A stretch of 64,000 nt of DNA from Methylophilales bacterium BACL14 MAG-120910-bin43 (GCA_905181685.1 CAJIYK010000001.1:1-64000); one strand, 5' to 3'; shown: positions 1-9,324, numbered from the stretch's first letter. Notes: a model not told the origin generated them from the letters alone. Made by a program: numbers and translations.

Positions 1-186
1 GATTCTTCCATTACCAGATTTTGAAGATTCCTGAATTAAGAGTTGATTCTGCTCGTCCTTTAAATCAATAGTTTTTCTTTTTTCTATTTCTAGAGCATGA
101 TGATTTACGCGATATAAATGATGGGCATTAATTTTCACTAATGCGAATACAATTAATAAAGAAAAAAGTATTAGATTCAACTTCAC
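1..186 (-). CDS. ftsL: Cell division protein FtsL, 5' part only
   Basis: This is the N-terminal part of the small bitopic divisome protein FtsL, which works with FtsB and FtsQ at the septum; the rest lies beyond the window edge. The visible 62 residues start MKLNLILFSLLIVFALVKIN, a short cytoplasmic end followed by one membrane span. A charged helix beginning HHLYRVNHHALEIEKRK comes next, typical of the periplasmic coiled coil. I chose a GTG start at 186 because it overlaps the TGA stop of rsmH (GTGA), as is common in this cluster. Position directly after mraZ and rsmH supports the name more than the sequence does, since FtsL is poorly conserved. No frame break is seen in the visible part. 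Confidence 0.8.
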   Translation of the reverse strand, partial: MKLNLILFSLLIVFALVKINAHHLYRVNHHALEIEKRKTIDLKDEQNQLLIQESSKSGNGRI

Positions 187-1115
187 CCTTCCTCCGAAAT
201 TTTTTCTATCACTCGTAACTTTGAACTTCTTGATCTTTTATTTTTTAATACTTCACCCTCTGAGGGTGTTTGCAGTTTTTGAATAACTTTAATAGGGGTT
301 GATTTAATTTGTTTTTGAATAATTGGAATTTTTTTTGGGACTGTGTCCGTATTCAATTTATCTTTAATGAAATTTTTAATAATTCTATCTTCAAGTGAAT
401 GAAAACTAATTACAGCTAGCCTCCCATTTTTTTCAAGAGCTTCGAATGCTGCAGGTAAAACCTGTTCAATCTCTAAAAGCTCTTCATTTACCTTTATTCT
501 TATCGCTTGAAATGTTTTTGTTGCTGGATTTTTTTTGAAATCAAATTTTGGGATAGCTTTTTTTACTAATTCTGCTAATTCAGTTGTTCTTGATATTTTT
601 CCCTTTTTCCTCTCTGTATTTAAAAATTTCTCTGACAATTTTTTTTGCAAATTTTTCCTCGCCATAATCGTATAAAATCTTAACTAGTTCATCATATTCA
701 AAATTATTGATAATTTCTGAAGCAGTTAATTTTTGACTTTGATTCATCCTCATATCAAGATTTGAATCTAAATTAAAACTAAAGCCACGATCTGCTTCGT
801 CAATTTGTGGTGATGAGATCCCTAAATCCATAAGAATTCCATTAGGTTTTTGGAAATTTTTTTTTTTAGAATATCCTTTAAGTCTTTAAAGGAGGCATGC
901 ACTATCTCAAAGCGCTTATCTTTAATGGTCTCTCCTTCTTTAACAGCCTCTAAATCTTTATCTAGTGCTAACAGTCTTCCGTCATCATTTAATTTCTTTA
1001 GTATTTCTTTTGAATGACCACCTCTTCCGAAGGTGCAATCTATATAAAAACCATTCGGAATAATATCTAGTGCTTTTATCGACTCATGAAGCATTACAGG
1101 AATGTGTTTGCTCAT
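183..1115 (-). CDS. rsmH: 16S rRNA m4C1402 methyltransferase RsmH (frame broken twice)
   Basis: RsmH methylates N4 of C1402 in 16S rRNA using SAM. The N-terminal piece (822-1115) reads MSKHIPVMLHESI and carries the SAM-binding motif DCTFGRGGHS. The middle piece (580-831) has MDLGISSPQIDEADRGFSF, and the C-terminal piece (183-665) has the conserved AVISFHSLEDRIIKNF. Together they cover about 310 residues, the usual family length. The frame shifts at the poly-T run near 853-863 and again near 598-608, so this is probably one intact gene with two base-count errors. The ATG overlaps the mraZ stop (ATGA) and the TGA overlaps the ftsL start, which indicates translational coupling. It pairs functionally with RsmI (3071-3915), which modifies the same nucleotide. 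Confidence 0.93.
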
Positions 1116-1558
1116 AATGAAAAACCCTTAAGCTCTTCAGGGAAATCATTCTCTTCAGTGATATTTATTTGGGCTAAGTGTTCATAGTAATGATCGCAAT
1201 TCCAAATTTCAAAATGACTCCCCTGGCCAATGAAAATTGCATTTTTATCTATTTCAGCATAATTTTTTAATTCTGCGGGGATTAGAAATCTATTTGCTTT
1301 ATCAAGAGTGATGTCTTCTGCAAATCCCACTAGCAGTCTCTGAAGTCCACTAGATTTTTTTTCAAAGCTTGATAGATTCATTATTTTTTCTTGAATCGGC
1401 TCCCATGCAAACTGAGGATATAAGAGTAAACATTTGTAAATATGTGCTGTTAGGACTAGTAAGCCTGATGACTCTATAAGAATTTTTTCACGATACTTTG
1501 TAGGGATCGCAATCCTATTTTTTCCATCTAAGTTTATTCGTGTTGCGCCTCTATACAT
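1112..1558 (-). CDS. mraZ: Transcriptional regulator MraZ
   Basis: MraZ is a DNA-binding protein of the AbrB-like swapped-hairpin fold that represses its own division/cell wall operon. The protein begins MYRGATRINLDGKNRIAIP, the first of the two MraZ repeats. The second repeat carries DITLDKANRFLIPAEL. Length is about 148 residues, normal for the family. I chose the ATG at 1558, which follows an AAGAGG-like ribosome binding site; an in-frame GTG three codons upstream is possible. The gene opens the mraZ-rsmH-ftsL transcript on the minus strand. Three TGGGN-type boxes at 1627-1651 upstream fit the known MraZ operator, so autoregulation is likely. Confidence 0.95.
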   Translation of the reverse strand: MYRGATRINLDGKNRIAIPTKYREKILIESSGLLVLTAHIYKCLLLYPQFAWEPIQEKIMNLSSFEKKSSGLQRLLVGFAEDITLDKANRFLIPAELKNYAEIDKNAIFIGQGSHFEIWNCDHYYEHLAQINITEENDFPEELKGFSL

Positions 1559-1626
1559 AAGTAGCACCTCTTTACCTGAGAAAAAGGTGAGAAATTACTT
1601 AATACCCTTAGCCTTACTAAGCAATT

Positions 1627-1651
1627 TCCCACAAATTACCACTTTTTCCCT
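1627..1651 (-). promoter_or_regulatory. MraZ operator: three direct repeat boxes
   Basis: Read on the minus strand, three five-base boxes AGGGA, TGGTA and TGGGA lie at 1651-1647, 1641-1637 and 1631-1627. They are separated by exactly five bases each, giving a 10-bp period. This matches the known MraZ binding pattern (TGGGN direct repeats on one helix face). They sit about 70 bp upstream of the mraZ start, between the rnpB terminator and the gene. Repression of the mraZ operon by MraZ here is inference from the pattern. Confidence 0.8.
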
Positions 1652-1670
1652 TACAAGGACACTATAGGCA

Positions 1671-1700
1671 AAAAAAAAGCGCTTTGCAAGCGCTTTTTTA
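1671..1700 (-). terminator. Intrinsic terminator of rnpB
   Basis: A near-perfect hairpin (AAGCGCTT, three-base loop, AAGCGCTT) is flanked by A runs and T runs. On the minus strand it comes about 40 bases after the RNase P RNA 3' end and is followed by a run of T. Its symmetry means it could act on either strand. It separates rnpB from the mraZ promoter region. Confidence 0.8.
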
Positions 1701-1736
1701 ATTTTTCTTTATTCATCAATGAGTTAAGAATAAGGT

Positions 1737-2020
1737 AAGTTGACCGATAAGCCGGGTTCTGTCTTGGACAGTCATTCATCTAGGCATATAATTGCTCATA
1801 TGCTCAAGCAGCCTACCCGGTAGCAACACGAGCCGTGTCAATGCTACCCTATTTGGCCTTGCTCCGAGTGGAGGTTACCGCGTTTCACCGTAACTAAATA
1901 CGCTCGTCTCTGTGGCCCTATTCCTCATCTCACGACGTATGGCTGTTAGCCATCACTCTGCTCTATGGAGCCCGGACTTTCCTCTACTACAAAAGATATA
2001 GCGACTGTCTAGGTCAACTT
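1737..2020 (-). ncRNA. rnpB: RNase P RNA (type A), compact
   Basis: This is the catalytic RNA that processes tRNA 5' ends. On the minus strand the 5' end (AAGTTGACC) pairs perfectly over nine bases with the 3' end (GGTCAACTT), forming P1. Hallmark conserved blocks are present in order: GAGGAAAGTCCGGGCTCC near the 5' end, GGAGCAAGGCCAAATAG in the 3' half, and GAACCCGGCTTATCGGTC at the end. The length of about 284 nt is short for this class (E. coli is 377 nt). By eye the shortening is in the specificity domain, between the conserved ACAGAGA and GGTAA...CTCC blocks, where P13/P14 would be expected. No frame or strand ambiguity remains. Confidence 0.96.
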
Positions 2021-2045
2021 AATTGTATTTTATCACTGAAATTTA

Positions 2046-3081
2046 TTAAATATTAGAACAATTCCAACCAATTTCTTGACCTGCCATCAAGGGCACAACA
2101 TCGCCATTATCAATTTTTATAACGGTTGGAACTTTATTCTTAGATCTAGTTAATTTTAATTTCTCTTTACTTTGATTGAGCTTATAAAAATCAGCTCCAA
2201 ATTTACTACAAAAATTTTCTAACTTTTCAATAGCATTATTTTGATCAAATATTTCAGCATAAATCTCCATTGCATTAAATGCGGAATATATTCCTGCACA
2301 CCCACAGCTACTTTCTTTTTCAGCTCTTTTATGAGGGGCGCTATCTGTCCCTAGAAAGAACTTTGGGTTACCTGATATCGCTGCATTTAGAACTGCAACT
2401 CTATGTTCCTCTCTTTTCAATACTGGCAAACAAAATGCATGTGGCTTAACCCGCCTAAAAATAATTCATTTCGATTATAAAGCAGGTGTTGTGGGGTAAT
2501 AGTGCTGCAATTTTATTGCTTGAATCTTCACAAACTCTAGTAGAATCTTTTGTTGAAATATGCTCTAACACTATTTTAAGATTTGGAAATTCTTTATGGG
2601 CTCTTGATAAATGCTTTTCAATAAATATTCTTTCTCGATCAAATATATCTACACTTTTGTCATTTACCTCCCCATGAATAAGTAGAGGGATCTCCAATTC
2701 CTCCATCATTTCAAAAATATTATATCCTGACTCGAAAGAATCTATGCCCTTATTTGAGTTTGTCGTAACACCTTTAGGATAAAGCTTAATACCAATGATT
2801 TTTGAAGATGCTTTGATTTTTTTTAATTCTTCTAAAGTGAGTCCTTCATTGAAATAAATAGTCATTAAGGGTTCAAATTGATGAGTTTTAGTATGTTTTT
2901 TAATTTCATCATAATATATGTGTGCTAACTCAGTATTTATAACTGGGTTTTTTAAGTTGGGCATAATAATAGCTCTTCCAAACTGGCTTGCGGAGTGTTG
3001 GCTTACTACCTTTAACATTTTTCCTTCCCTGAGGTGAAGGTGCATATCATCAGGTCTTGGAATAATTAACTCATTTATCAT
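2046..3081 (-). CDS. pyrC: Dihydroorotase PyrC (frame broken once)
   Basis: Dihydroorotase makes dihydroorotate from carbamoyl aspartate in pyrimidine synthesis. The N-terminal piece starts MINELIIPRPDDMHLHLREG, with the zinc-binding HLH pair, and includes GIKLYPKGVTTNS with the lysine that is carbamylated in this family. Histidines in LLIHGEV and VLEHISTKDS follow. The C-terminal piece (2046-2429) has FLGTDSAPHKRAEK with the catalytic aspartate. Total length is about 345 residues, normal for the E. coli-type PyrC. The frame shifts near 2500, where ITPQHLLYNRNEL is recovered in the alternative frame, so one base appears to be missing. The start overlaps the rsmI stop by 11 bases. Confidence 0.93.
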
Positions 3082-3915
3082 TATTTTTTATTCCTAAAGC
3101 TAAGTTATATATTTCATTTTTCTTCATTTTAAAAATCTGCGATACAAGCTTTACAGACTGGTTCAAACTTAATTCATTAAGCATTATTCTTAGCGCATTT
3201 TCTGCCTCCATATTGCTTGAGTTTTTTTGTTCTTGCTCTACACCCTCTATAATAATCACAAACTCACCCTTAAGGTTATGTTTTTCTTTTCTGAATTTTA
3301 TTAATAAATCGTTCAAATTTTCTTTATAAATAGTTTCATATAACTTTGTTAATTCACGACCAATAAAAATCTCTGCATCGAGCCATAAATTTCTGCAAGT
3401 AACCCTAAGGTTTTAAGAATCCTATGCGGTGAAACAAAAAAAACTGAGGTAAATTGACTCCTATGAAATTGTTCAATAACTTTTCTACTTTTACTGTCAG
3501 TATTTGGTAAAAATCCGTAGAAATTAAATTGAGTTGCCACTATGCCGGCAGCTGAAAATGCTGTAGTAATTGATGAGGCTCCTGGTATTGGTACTACTTT
3601 AATTTTAGATTCTAAAGCCTTTTTTACTAAATAAGCTCCTGGATCACTAATACCTGGCGTACCTGCGTCAGAAATATAGGCTATTGCTTTACCGCTCTGT
3701 ATTTCTTTGATTAATAAACTGGCCTTTTTTTCTTCATTGTGCTGATGTAAGGAGACAAGTTTCTTATTTATAGAAAATTTAGATAGCAAATGCTTAGAAT
3801 GCCTTGTATCTTCACAGGCAATTACATCAACACTTTTTAAAATCTTAAGAGCTCTTGATGAAATATCATCTAGATTTCCAATTGGTGTCCCAACAATATA
3901 AAGAGTTGAACTCAT
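3071..3915 (-). CDS. rsmI: 16S rRNA 2'-O-ribose C1402 methyltransferase RsmI (frame broken once)
   Basis: RsmI is a tetrapyrrole-methylase-fold enzyme that methylates the 2'-OH of C1402 in 16S rRNA. The N-terminal piece carries LYIVGTPIGNLDDISSRAL, ACEDTRHSKHLL and ISDAGTPGISDPG, all family signatures. The C-terminal piece (3071-3316) contains KGEFVIIIEG and the helical tail. The frame changes near 3373, and the other frame reads through GRELTKLYETIYKENLNDLL, which joins the two halves. The product is about 280 residues, as expected. It sits opposite a DolP-like lipoprotein gene, echoing the rsmI-dolP neighbourhood of enterobacteria, and shares its target nucleotide with RsmH. Confidence 0.92.
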
Positions 3916-3974
3916 ATTAAAGATTTAAATATAATTTTTTATAAAATTTGTTTAACAAGTATATAATTTATTTT

Positions 3975-4577
3975 ATGTATCCCAAATCAAATTATTTTTT
4001 AACCTCTTTAATTCTATCAATTACATTTTTTTTATCTGGTTGTGCTGTTGGAATTCTTGGCGGACCAACTTCATATTCAGATAGAAGAACCACTGAGTCA
4101 CAAATTACTGATGAAAAACTGGAATGGCAGACAGTATTAAAAACACAAGATATCGAAGGTGAATTTAGGGCAAATTTTGTTAGTTACAATCAGGTAGTAC
4201 TTATTACTGGGCAATCGCCAAATCAAGAAATTATAGATAAAATATTTAGCATCGTTACCAATATGGAAAATGTAAAGAAAGTTGATAACTATATGACTGT
4301 AGGCCCTGAAAATACAGTGAGAGGAATTGCAAATGATATCGCCATCACAAGTAATGTTGTATCGAGAGTATTTGCTGAAGATGAAAAGGACCAAACTCCC
4401 CTTTCAATTATTCATTTGAAAGTATTCACTGAGGAAGGAGCTGTATACTTAATGGGTATTTTAAATCAACAGGAAGCAGATAAAGCTATATCAATTGCAC
4501 AATCATCAAGGGGTGTAAAAAAAGTTGTTCCTTTATTTGAAATTGATAGCTCCTACAAATCAAACGCTGTAAAATAA
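3975..4577 (+). CDS. BON-domain outer membrane lipoprotein, DolP-like
   Basis: This is a predicted lipoprotein with two BON domains, like DolP (YraP), which helps maintain the outer membrane and BAM function. I chose the ATG at 3975, giving a hydrophobic signal ending in the lipobox LSGC (cleavage before C), rather than an in-frame ATG nine codons upstream. BON 1 spans roughly residues 60-120 (VVLITGQSPNQE, NVKKVDNYMTVGP). BON 2 covers roughly 130-190 (IIHLKVFTEEGAVYLMGIL, GVKKVVPLFEI). Length of about 200 residues fits the family. It diverges from rsmI, a neighbour of dolP in many proteobacteria. I infer function from domain order and context only. Confidence 0.85.
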   Translation: MYPKSNYFLTSLILSITFFLSGCAVGILGGPTSYSDRRTTESQITDEKLEWQTVLKTQDIEGEFRANFVSYNQVVLITGQSPNQEIIDKIFSIVTNMENVKKVDNYMTVGPENTVRGIANDIAITSNVVSRVFAEDEKDQTPLSIIHLKVFTEEGAVYLMGILNQQEADKAISIAQSSRGVKKVVPLFEIDSSYKSNAVK

Positions 4578-4701
4578 AACACTGATAACTGAGGAAATAA
4601 ATTAGTTATTGATAAACCTTATAGTTTCAATTATCATTACATATTCTGAGAAACAACTCTTAATACTTAAATCAAACCTTAGTAATAAAATTCAATAAAT
4701 T

Positions 4702-5026
4702 ATGAGCAATATTATTCACGTTACAGATGACCAATTTGAAGAAAAAGTTCTTCAATCAAAAATACCTGTTTTAGTCGATTTTTGGGCTGAGTGGTGTGGT
4801 CCCTGTAAGGCAATTGCACCTAATACTTGATGATATTTCAAAAGATTATGATGGCAAGTTAATTGTTGCAAAAATAAATATAGATGAGAATCAAAAGATT
4901 GCTGCCCAGTTTGCAGTTCGAGCCATACCTACTCTAATCATTTTTAAAGATGGTAACTTTGAAGCTGATAAAAAAGGGGCTCTGTCTAAATCACAACTAA
5001 CAGCTTTTATTGACAGTACAATCTAA
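4702..5026 (+). CDS. trxA: Thioredoxin 1 (frame broken once)
   Basis: Thioredoxin is the cytoplasmic dithiol reductase. The start [17 protein letters not shown] and the active site [16 protein letters not shown] (WCGPC) are in the first frame, and the rest runs in another frame from about 4825. That second part includes [18 protein letters not shown] and the cis-proline loop [13 protein letters not shown]. Removing one A near 4822 restores the family sequence APILDDIS, so an extra base is likely. Repaired length is about 108 residues, normal. It lies directly before rho, the arrangement seen in E. coli and many other proteobacteria. Confidence 0.95.
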
Positions 5027-5032
5027 AAAAAT

Positions 5033-6292
5033 ATGCATTTATCTGATCTAAAACACCTACCTGTAACTGAACTAGTTGACCTAGCAAATTCTGACAAAAT
5101 TGAAAATGCGGGAAGAATGCGTAAGCAAGACTTAATTTTTGCGATACTTAAAGAATAAAGCTAAAAATGGGGATAAGTTAATTGGTGATGGCACTTTAGA
5201 GGTATTGCAAGATGGATTTGGCTTTTTAAGATCTTCCGATTCTTCATATCTAGCAGGTCCAGCAGATATATACGTTTCACCTTCACAAATTCGAAGATTT
5301 AATCTACATACTGGAGATACGATTGCTGGTGAAATTAGAACACCAAAAGATAGCGAACGTTACTTTGCTCTCGTCAAGGTTGATAAGGTAAATAATGACG
5401 CGCCTGAAAATACAAAAAATAAGATTCTGTTTGAAAACCTTACACCTATTCACCCAACAAAACCTCTCACTTAGAAAGAGATTCTAATGTTGAGGAGAAT
5501 AATACAAGTAGAGTGATTGATATGGTTGCGCCTATTGGAAAAGGCCAAAGGGGTTTAATCGTAGCAAGTCCTAAAAGTGGTAAAACAGTCATGTTACAGA
5601 ATATTGCTCATGCAATAACAGCTAATCATTCCGATGTTTCCCTTATTGTCTTACTAATAGATGAAAGGCCAGAAGAAGTTACAGAAATGTCTAGATCTGT
5701 GAAAGGTGAGGTAGTAGCCTCTACTTTTGACGAGCCAGCTACAAGACATGTTCAAGTAGCAGATATGGTTCTAGAAAAAGCTAAAAGATTAGTTGAGCAT
5801 AAAAAAGACGTTGTTATTCTTTTAGATTCAATTACAAGACTTGCAAGAGCTTATAACACTGTTATTCCATCATCTGGAAAAGTTTTAACTGGTGGTGTTG
5901 ATGCAAATGCACTTCAAAGACCGAAACGTTTCTTTGGTGCAGCAAGAAACGTAGAAGAAGGTGGTTCACTTACAATTCTTGCCACTGCTCTTGTTGAAAC
6001 TGGCTCAAGAATGGATGATGTGATTTATGAAGAATTTAAAGGTACAGGTAATATGGAAATTCACCTGGAAAGAAAGATGGCTGAAAAAAGAATTTATCCT
6101 GCTATCAATGTGAACAAGTCAAGTACCCGAAGAGAAGAGCTGCTTATTCCTTCTGACGTTCTGCAAAAAATATGGGTTTTAAGAAAATTACTTTACCCTA
6201 TGGATGACCTTGAGGCGATGGAATTCCTTCTAGATAAAGTTCGGTCAACAAAAAATAACTCGGATTTTTTTGACAGTATGCGAAGAAGTTAA
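5033..6292 (+). CDS. rho: Transcription termination factor Rho (frame broken twice)
   Basis: Rho is the hexameric RNA-DNA helicase that ends transcription at unstructured C-rich RNA. The first piece (from the ATG at 5033) reads [15 protein letters not shown], the Rho N-terminal helix bundle. The second (5139-5474) is the RNA-binding OB fold with [17 protein letters not shown] and [12 protein letters not shown]. The third (5513-6292) is the ATPase with Walker [12 protein letters not shown], Walker [14 protein letters not shown] and the Q/R loops. Length is about 419 residues, the same as E. coli Rho. Shifts lie near 5150 and 5467. Since Rho is usually essential and all parts are conserved, these are best read as base-call errors. 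Confidence 0.95.
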
Positions 6293-6371
6293 GGAATCAA
6301 TTAAATATTGATTTTTATAAAACTTTCTATAAAATACGAGCATTATTAAAGATTAAAGTAATAAATAAATT

Positions 6372-6572
6372 ATGAAAAAAGATTTACACCCAAATTATCC
6401 TGAAATAACCGTAACTTGTAGTTGTGGTAATTCATTCAAAACAAAATCAACCATGGCAAAAGATACAAATATTGAAGTTTGTTCTAAATGTCACCCTTTT
6501 TATACTGGTAAGCAAAAAATATTAGATACTGCTGGCCGTGTAGAAAAATTTAAACAAAAATATGGAATGTAA
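6372..6572 (+). CDS. rpmE: 50S ribosomal protein L31 (zinc-binding form)
   Basis: This 66-residue protein begins [20 protein letters not shown] and has the four-cysteine zinc site of the C+ form: C16, C18, C37 and C40 (CSC and CSKC). The C-terminal [12 protein letters not shown] is typical of L31. It belongs to the large ribosomal subunit, bridging towards the small subunit head. The gene stands alone after rho and is followed within 25 bases by a strong intrinsic terminator at 6593-6619. No zinc-free paralogue is present in the window. Confidence 0.97.
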   Translation: MKKDLHPNYPEITVTCSCGNSFKTKSTMAKDTNIEVCSKCHPFYTGKQKILDTAGRVEKFKQKYGM

Positions 6573-6592
6573 TAGTTTTAATATGATTTAAT

Positions 6593-6619
6593 AAAAGGCA
6601 GTTATCTGCCTTTTTTTTT
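6593..6619 (+). terminator. Intrinsic terminator after rpmE
   Basis: A hairpin AAAAGGCAG / TTAT / CTGCC is followed directly by nine T residues, about 20 bases downstream of the rpmE stop codon. It is a textbook intrinsic terminator on the plus strand and isolates the next gene at 6638. Confidence 0.88.
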
Positions 6620-6637
6620 ATGTCATAATTTGTAAAT

Positions 6638-8272
6638 ATGAAATTTGAATTAAATCATGATTGGCAGGGAAATATGTCATCACCTCGTTCAACACTTGGT
6701 GACAAAACAAAAATTCATTTATTCCTAATGCTTGCAATTATATGGGTTTTTACTGGTCTTGTTGGCAATTCTCCTTGGATTCCTGCCGAATCTGAAAATG
6801 TAAGCATGGTAATGGATATTGTTTCAAGTAATTCTATAATAGCTCCCTTAGCTGCCAGTCAAGATTCAATTAATAATCCACCCTTATATCCTTTCATTGG
6901 CGCAACTTTTGTTAAGATTTTTTCATCGATACTTGCTCCACATGATGCAATTAGATTATCAAATTTTATATGGATAAGTTTAACTTTAGTAAGCATAGGT
7001 CTTATGACAAGAGAGTTATGGGGGACTGGTTTTGGTAGGCAAGCAGGATTAATCTTTATTGCTTCTATTGGGCTTATTTTCAATGTTCATACTATTCGGC
7101 CAGAGGTTTCTGCTCTATTAGGTTTCGCTCTAGCGCTTTATGGTTTTTCACTTTACTATCGAAGACCCTTTAGGGCTAGTTTAGTCCTAGGTTTTGGTAT
7201 ATCAATAATCTTCTTATCGAATGGAATTTTGTCCCTTTTAAGTATTTTTATAACTTCACTAACTTTATTATTTATAAAGCAATGGAGAAATAAACGTTAT
7301 TATTTATTTTGCTTAATTTCATCGATAGTAGCTTTAAGCATCATAAGTCCTTGGGTCTATCTTTTGTATAATTCCAATCCTGAAATTTTTTTTTCTTGGA
7401 TAAATAAGGTAAATGCTCCAAATGGTGAAGAATTCTTTTTTTATATTAAGAATTTATTGTGGTTTACTTGGCCTGCTCTTCCACTTTTTTTATTCGTTTT
7501 AATTAAAAATTATCAGAACATATTTCAACTTAAAAAAATTCATTTACCTTTATTTTTCTCAATATCTATCTTATTTACGCTTTCTCTTAACGCTAAAATA
7601 GATCAAATAAATCTAATGCCAATTCTATTGCCATTTTCAGTTGCAGCTGCAGGTGGAATTGATTTACTGAGAAGGAGTTCAGCAAGCGCTCTCAATTGGT
7701 TTGGTATATTGATATTTGGTTTTTTTGGTTTTATTATTTGGTTTTTTTGGTTTGCAGCTATAACAGGCTTTCCTGAAATAATTTATGATCGAATTTTCTT
7801 TCTATCCGGAAGCTATGAAGTTAAATTTGAATTCTTAAGTTTTATTTTTGCATTTTTAATAAGTATTTTATGGCTTTACATCATCTTTAACCTAAAGATC
7901 TCAAATCGGTCAGCAATTTCGAATTGGGCAATTGGTATCACTATGGTGTGGGTAACATTTATTATGCTTGTGAGCCCTCTTATTGATAATAGAAAAAGTT
8001 ATGCGCCTGTTTTTCAAGATGTAAAACAACAATTATCCCAGAGCTCTAGTTGTTTATACACATACAACTTCAGTCCTAATGAAACAAATTTACTTCATTA
8101 CTATTCGGGAATAAAAGCATTTGATTCTAATAAGGACATTCAGTGCAGAATGATATTGTTATCACTTAATAACGAATCCAAAATGCCTTCTGAGTATGAA
8201 TCATGGAATCAAATATGGTCAGGAAAAAGAATTGATCGAGATAAAACATACTACATCTTACTTTCGAAATAG
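6638..8272 (+). CDS. GT-C family membrane glycosyltransferase, PMT/ArnT-like
   Basis: This 544-residue protein has a hydrophobic profile with about eleven or twelve probable membrane spans, followed by a soluble tail of about 90 residues. After the first span comes PWIPAESENVSMVMDI, where the acidic residue resembles the conserved catalytic position of the first outer loop in GT-C enzymes of the PMT/ArnT group. NPPLYPFIGATFVKIF and HTIRPEVSALLGFALALYG also fit that superfamily. Such enzymes move sugars from a lipid carrier to protein, lipid A or polysaccharide; acceptor and sugar cannot be told here. The gene is intact and sits between the rpmE terminator and the convergent fds operon, six bases from fdsD. 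Confidence 0.7.
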   Translation: MKFELNHDWQGNMSSPRSTLGDKTKIHLFLMLAIIWVFTGLVGNSPWIPAESENVSMVMDIVSSNSIIAPLAASQDSINNPPLYPFIGATFVKIFSSILAPHDAIRLSNFIWISLTLVSIGLMTRELWGTGFGRQAGLIFIASIGLIFNVHTIRPEVSALLGFALALYGFSLYYRRPFRASLVLGFGISIIFLSNGILSLLSIFITSLTLLFIKQWRNKRYYLFCLISSIVALSIISPWVYLLYNSNPEIFFSWINKVNAPNGEEFFFYIKNLLWFTWPALPLFLFVLIKNYQNIFQLKKIHLPLFFSISILFTLSLNAKIDQINLMPILLPFSVAAAGGIDLLRRSSASALNWFGILIFGFFGFIIWFFWFAAITGFPEIIYDRIFFLSGSYEVKFEFLSFIFAFLISILWLYIIFNLKISNRSAISNWAIGITMVWVTFIMLVSPLIDNRKSYAPVFQDVKQQLSQSSSCLYTYNFSPNETNLLHYYSGIKAFDSNKDIQCRMILLSLNNESKMPSEYESWNQIWSGKRIDRDKTYYILLSK

Positions 8273-8278
8273 TATTTT

Positions 8279-8503
8279 TTAATCTTTTAGATATTTATTA
8301 ATAGCATTAAAAACAAAAGGATTTAATTGACTATTTTTTTCTGGGGTATCAGTAACATATTCTTTTATTTGTTTTCTCATATCTCGGCCCCAAAACTTTT
8401 GAATATGCCCCGCAGTATCTCTCTTAGCTTGTTCTTCATCTGGGTAACTTACAAAGAAACTACCAATGTCGTTTGCCATTCTGATTAGATTTTTTGTTTC
8501 CAT
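8279..8503 (-). CDS. fdsD: NAD-dependent formate dehydrogenase delta subunit
   Basis: This 74-residue protein reads METKNLIRMANDIGSFFVSY and HIQKFWGRDMRKQI, characteristic of the small FdsD subunit found at the end of fdsGBACD operons. Its exact role is not settled; it is associated with the soluble formate dehydrogenase and affects its activity or assembly in other proteobacteria. It is the last gene of the operon, about 10 bases after fdhD. Its stop lies only six bases from the stop of the convergent glycosyltransferase gene, leaving no room for a terminator between them. The reading frame is intact. Confidence 0.93.
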   Translation of the reverse strand: METKNLIRMANDIGSFFVSYPDEEQAKRDTAGHIQKFWGRDMRKQIKEYVTDTPEKNSQLNPFVFNAINKYLKD

Positions 8504-8512
8504 ATCGTAATT

Positions 8513-9324
8513 TTACCCGATTAATTGCTTGGAATGCGTATAACAATTATATCGATTATTTCGAGCAAACCCGATTAATGTTATTTCAAGTTGATCAGCT
8601 AACCTTAATGCTAATGCCGTTGGGGCAGAAATAGCTACCAATAACTTGAGATTAAGATATGCAAGTTTTTGTACCATTTCATAGCTGGCTCTACTTGAAG
8701 TAATTACAAAGGAATCCTTTAAGAATTTTGAATTAAAGGAAGCTCCAATTAATTTATCAAGCGCATTATGTCTTCCTACATCCTCTTTTAAGATTATCAT
8801 GTCTCCTTTAGAATCAAATAATGCACAAGCATGAGTTGCCCCAGTTTTTTTTTGTATTTTTGTTGCCTGAAAAGTTCTTTAATGCTTTCAATATACTGTT
8901 TGTAGAAAATTTAGATTCATTTTTTTTATTTTCAGGAATTTTAAGCACCTGATCTAGGGACTCAGCCCCACACAATCCACAGCCTGTCCTTCCAGTTAAA
9001 TTTCTTCTTATCTCTTTTAAGCGAGTAAATTTTTCAGTCGAAATCTCTACATTAATTTCAATACCATTATCTTTTTTTATAACTTCAATTGAATAAATTT
9101 CTGAAAGACTTTTTATAATGCCTTCGGTTATTGAAAATCCTCTTGCAAAGTCTTCCAAATCACATGGGCTAACCATCATTACCACATGAGATACTCCATT
9201 GTAAATAATAGCTACAGGAGTTTCTTCAGCCAATATTCTTTATTACTTCTTCAGGATGATTATTTTTTTGAATTAATACTTCTTTGCAAGTGTGGCTTGT
9301 TTGAATTAATTTTTCTTTAGCCAC
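8513..9324 (-). CDS. fdhD: Formate dehydrogenase sulfurtransferase FdhD/FdsC (frame broken)
   Basis: FdhD (FdsC) passes sulfur from IscS to the molybdenum cofactor so that formate dehydrogenase becomes active. A GTG at 9324, overlapping the end of fdsA, gives a start [10 protein letters not shown]. The main N-terminal piece (8814-9233) reads [35 protein letters not shown] and the cysteine loop [13 protein letters not shown], which is the sulfur-carrying site. The C-terminal piece (8513-8800) has [15 protein letters not shown]. Frame changes lie near 9235 and between about 8815 and 8870, mostly at T-rich runs. Total about 270 residues, normal. Its place between fdsA and fdsD is the standard fdsC position. 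Confidence 0.9.

Noticed and set aside
183-1115. rsmH as a decayed pseudogene
   Set aside because: All motifs survive across the frame changes and many unrelated essential genes show the same pattern, so sequence error is more likely.
5033-6292. Programmed ribosomal frameshifting in rho and other split genes
   Set aside because: The breaks are at different, unrelated places without a shared slippery site and RNA structure, and they affect many genes not known to use frameshifting.
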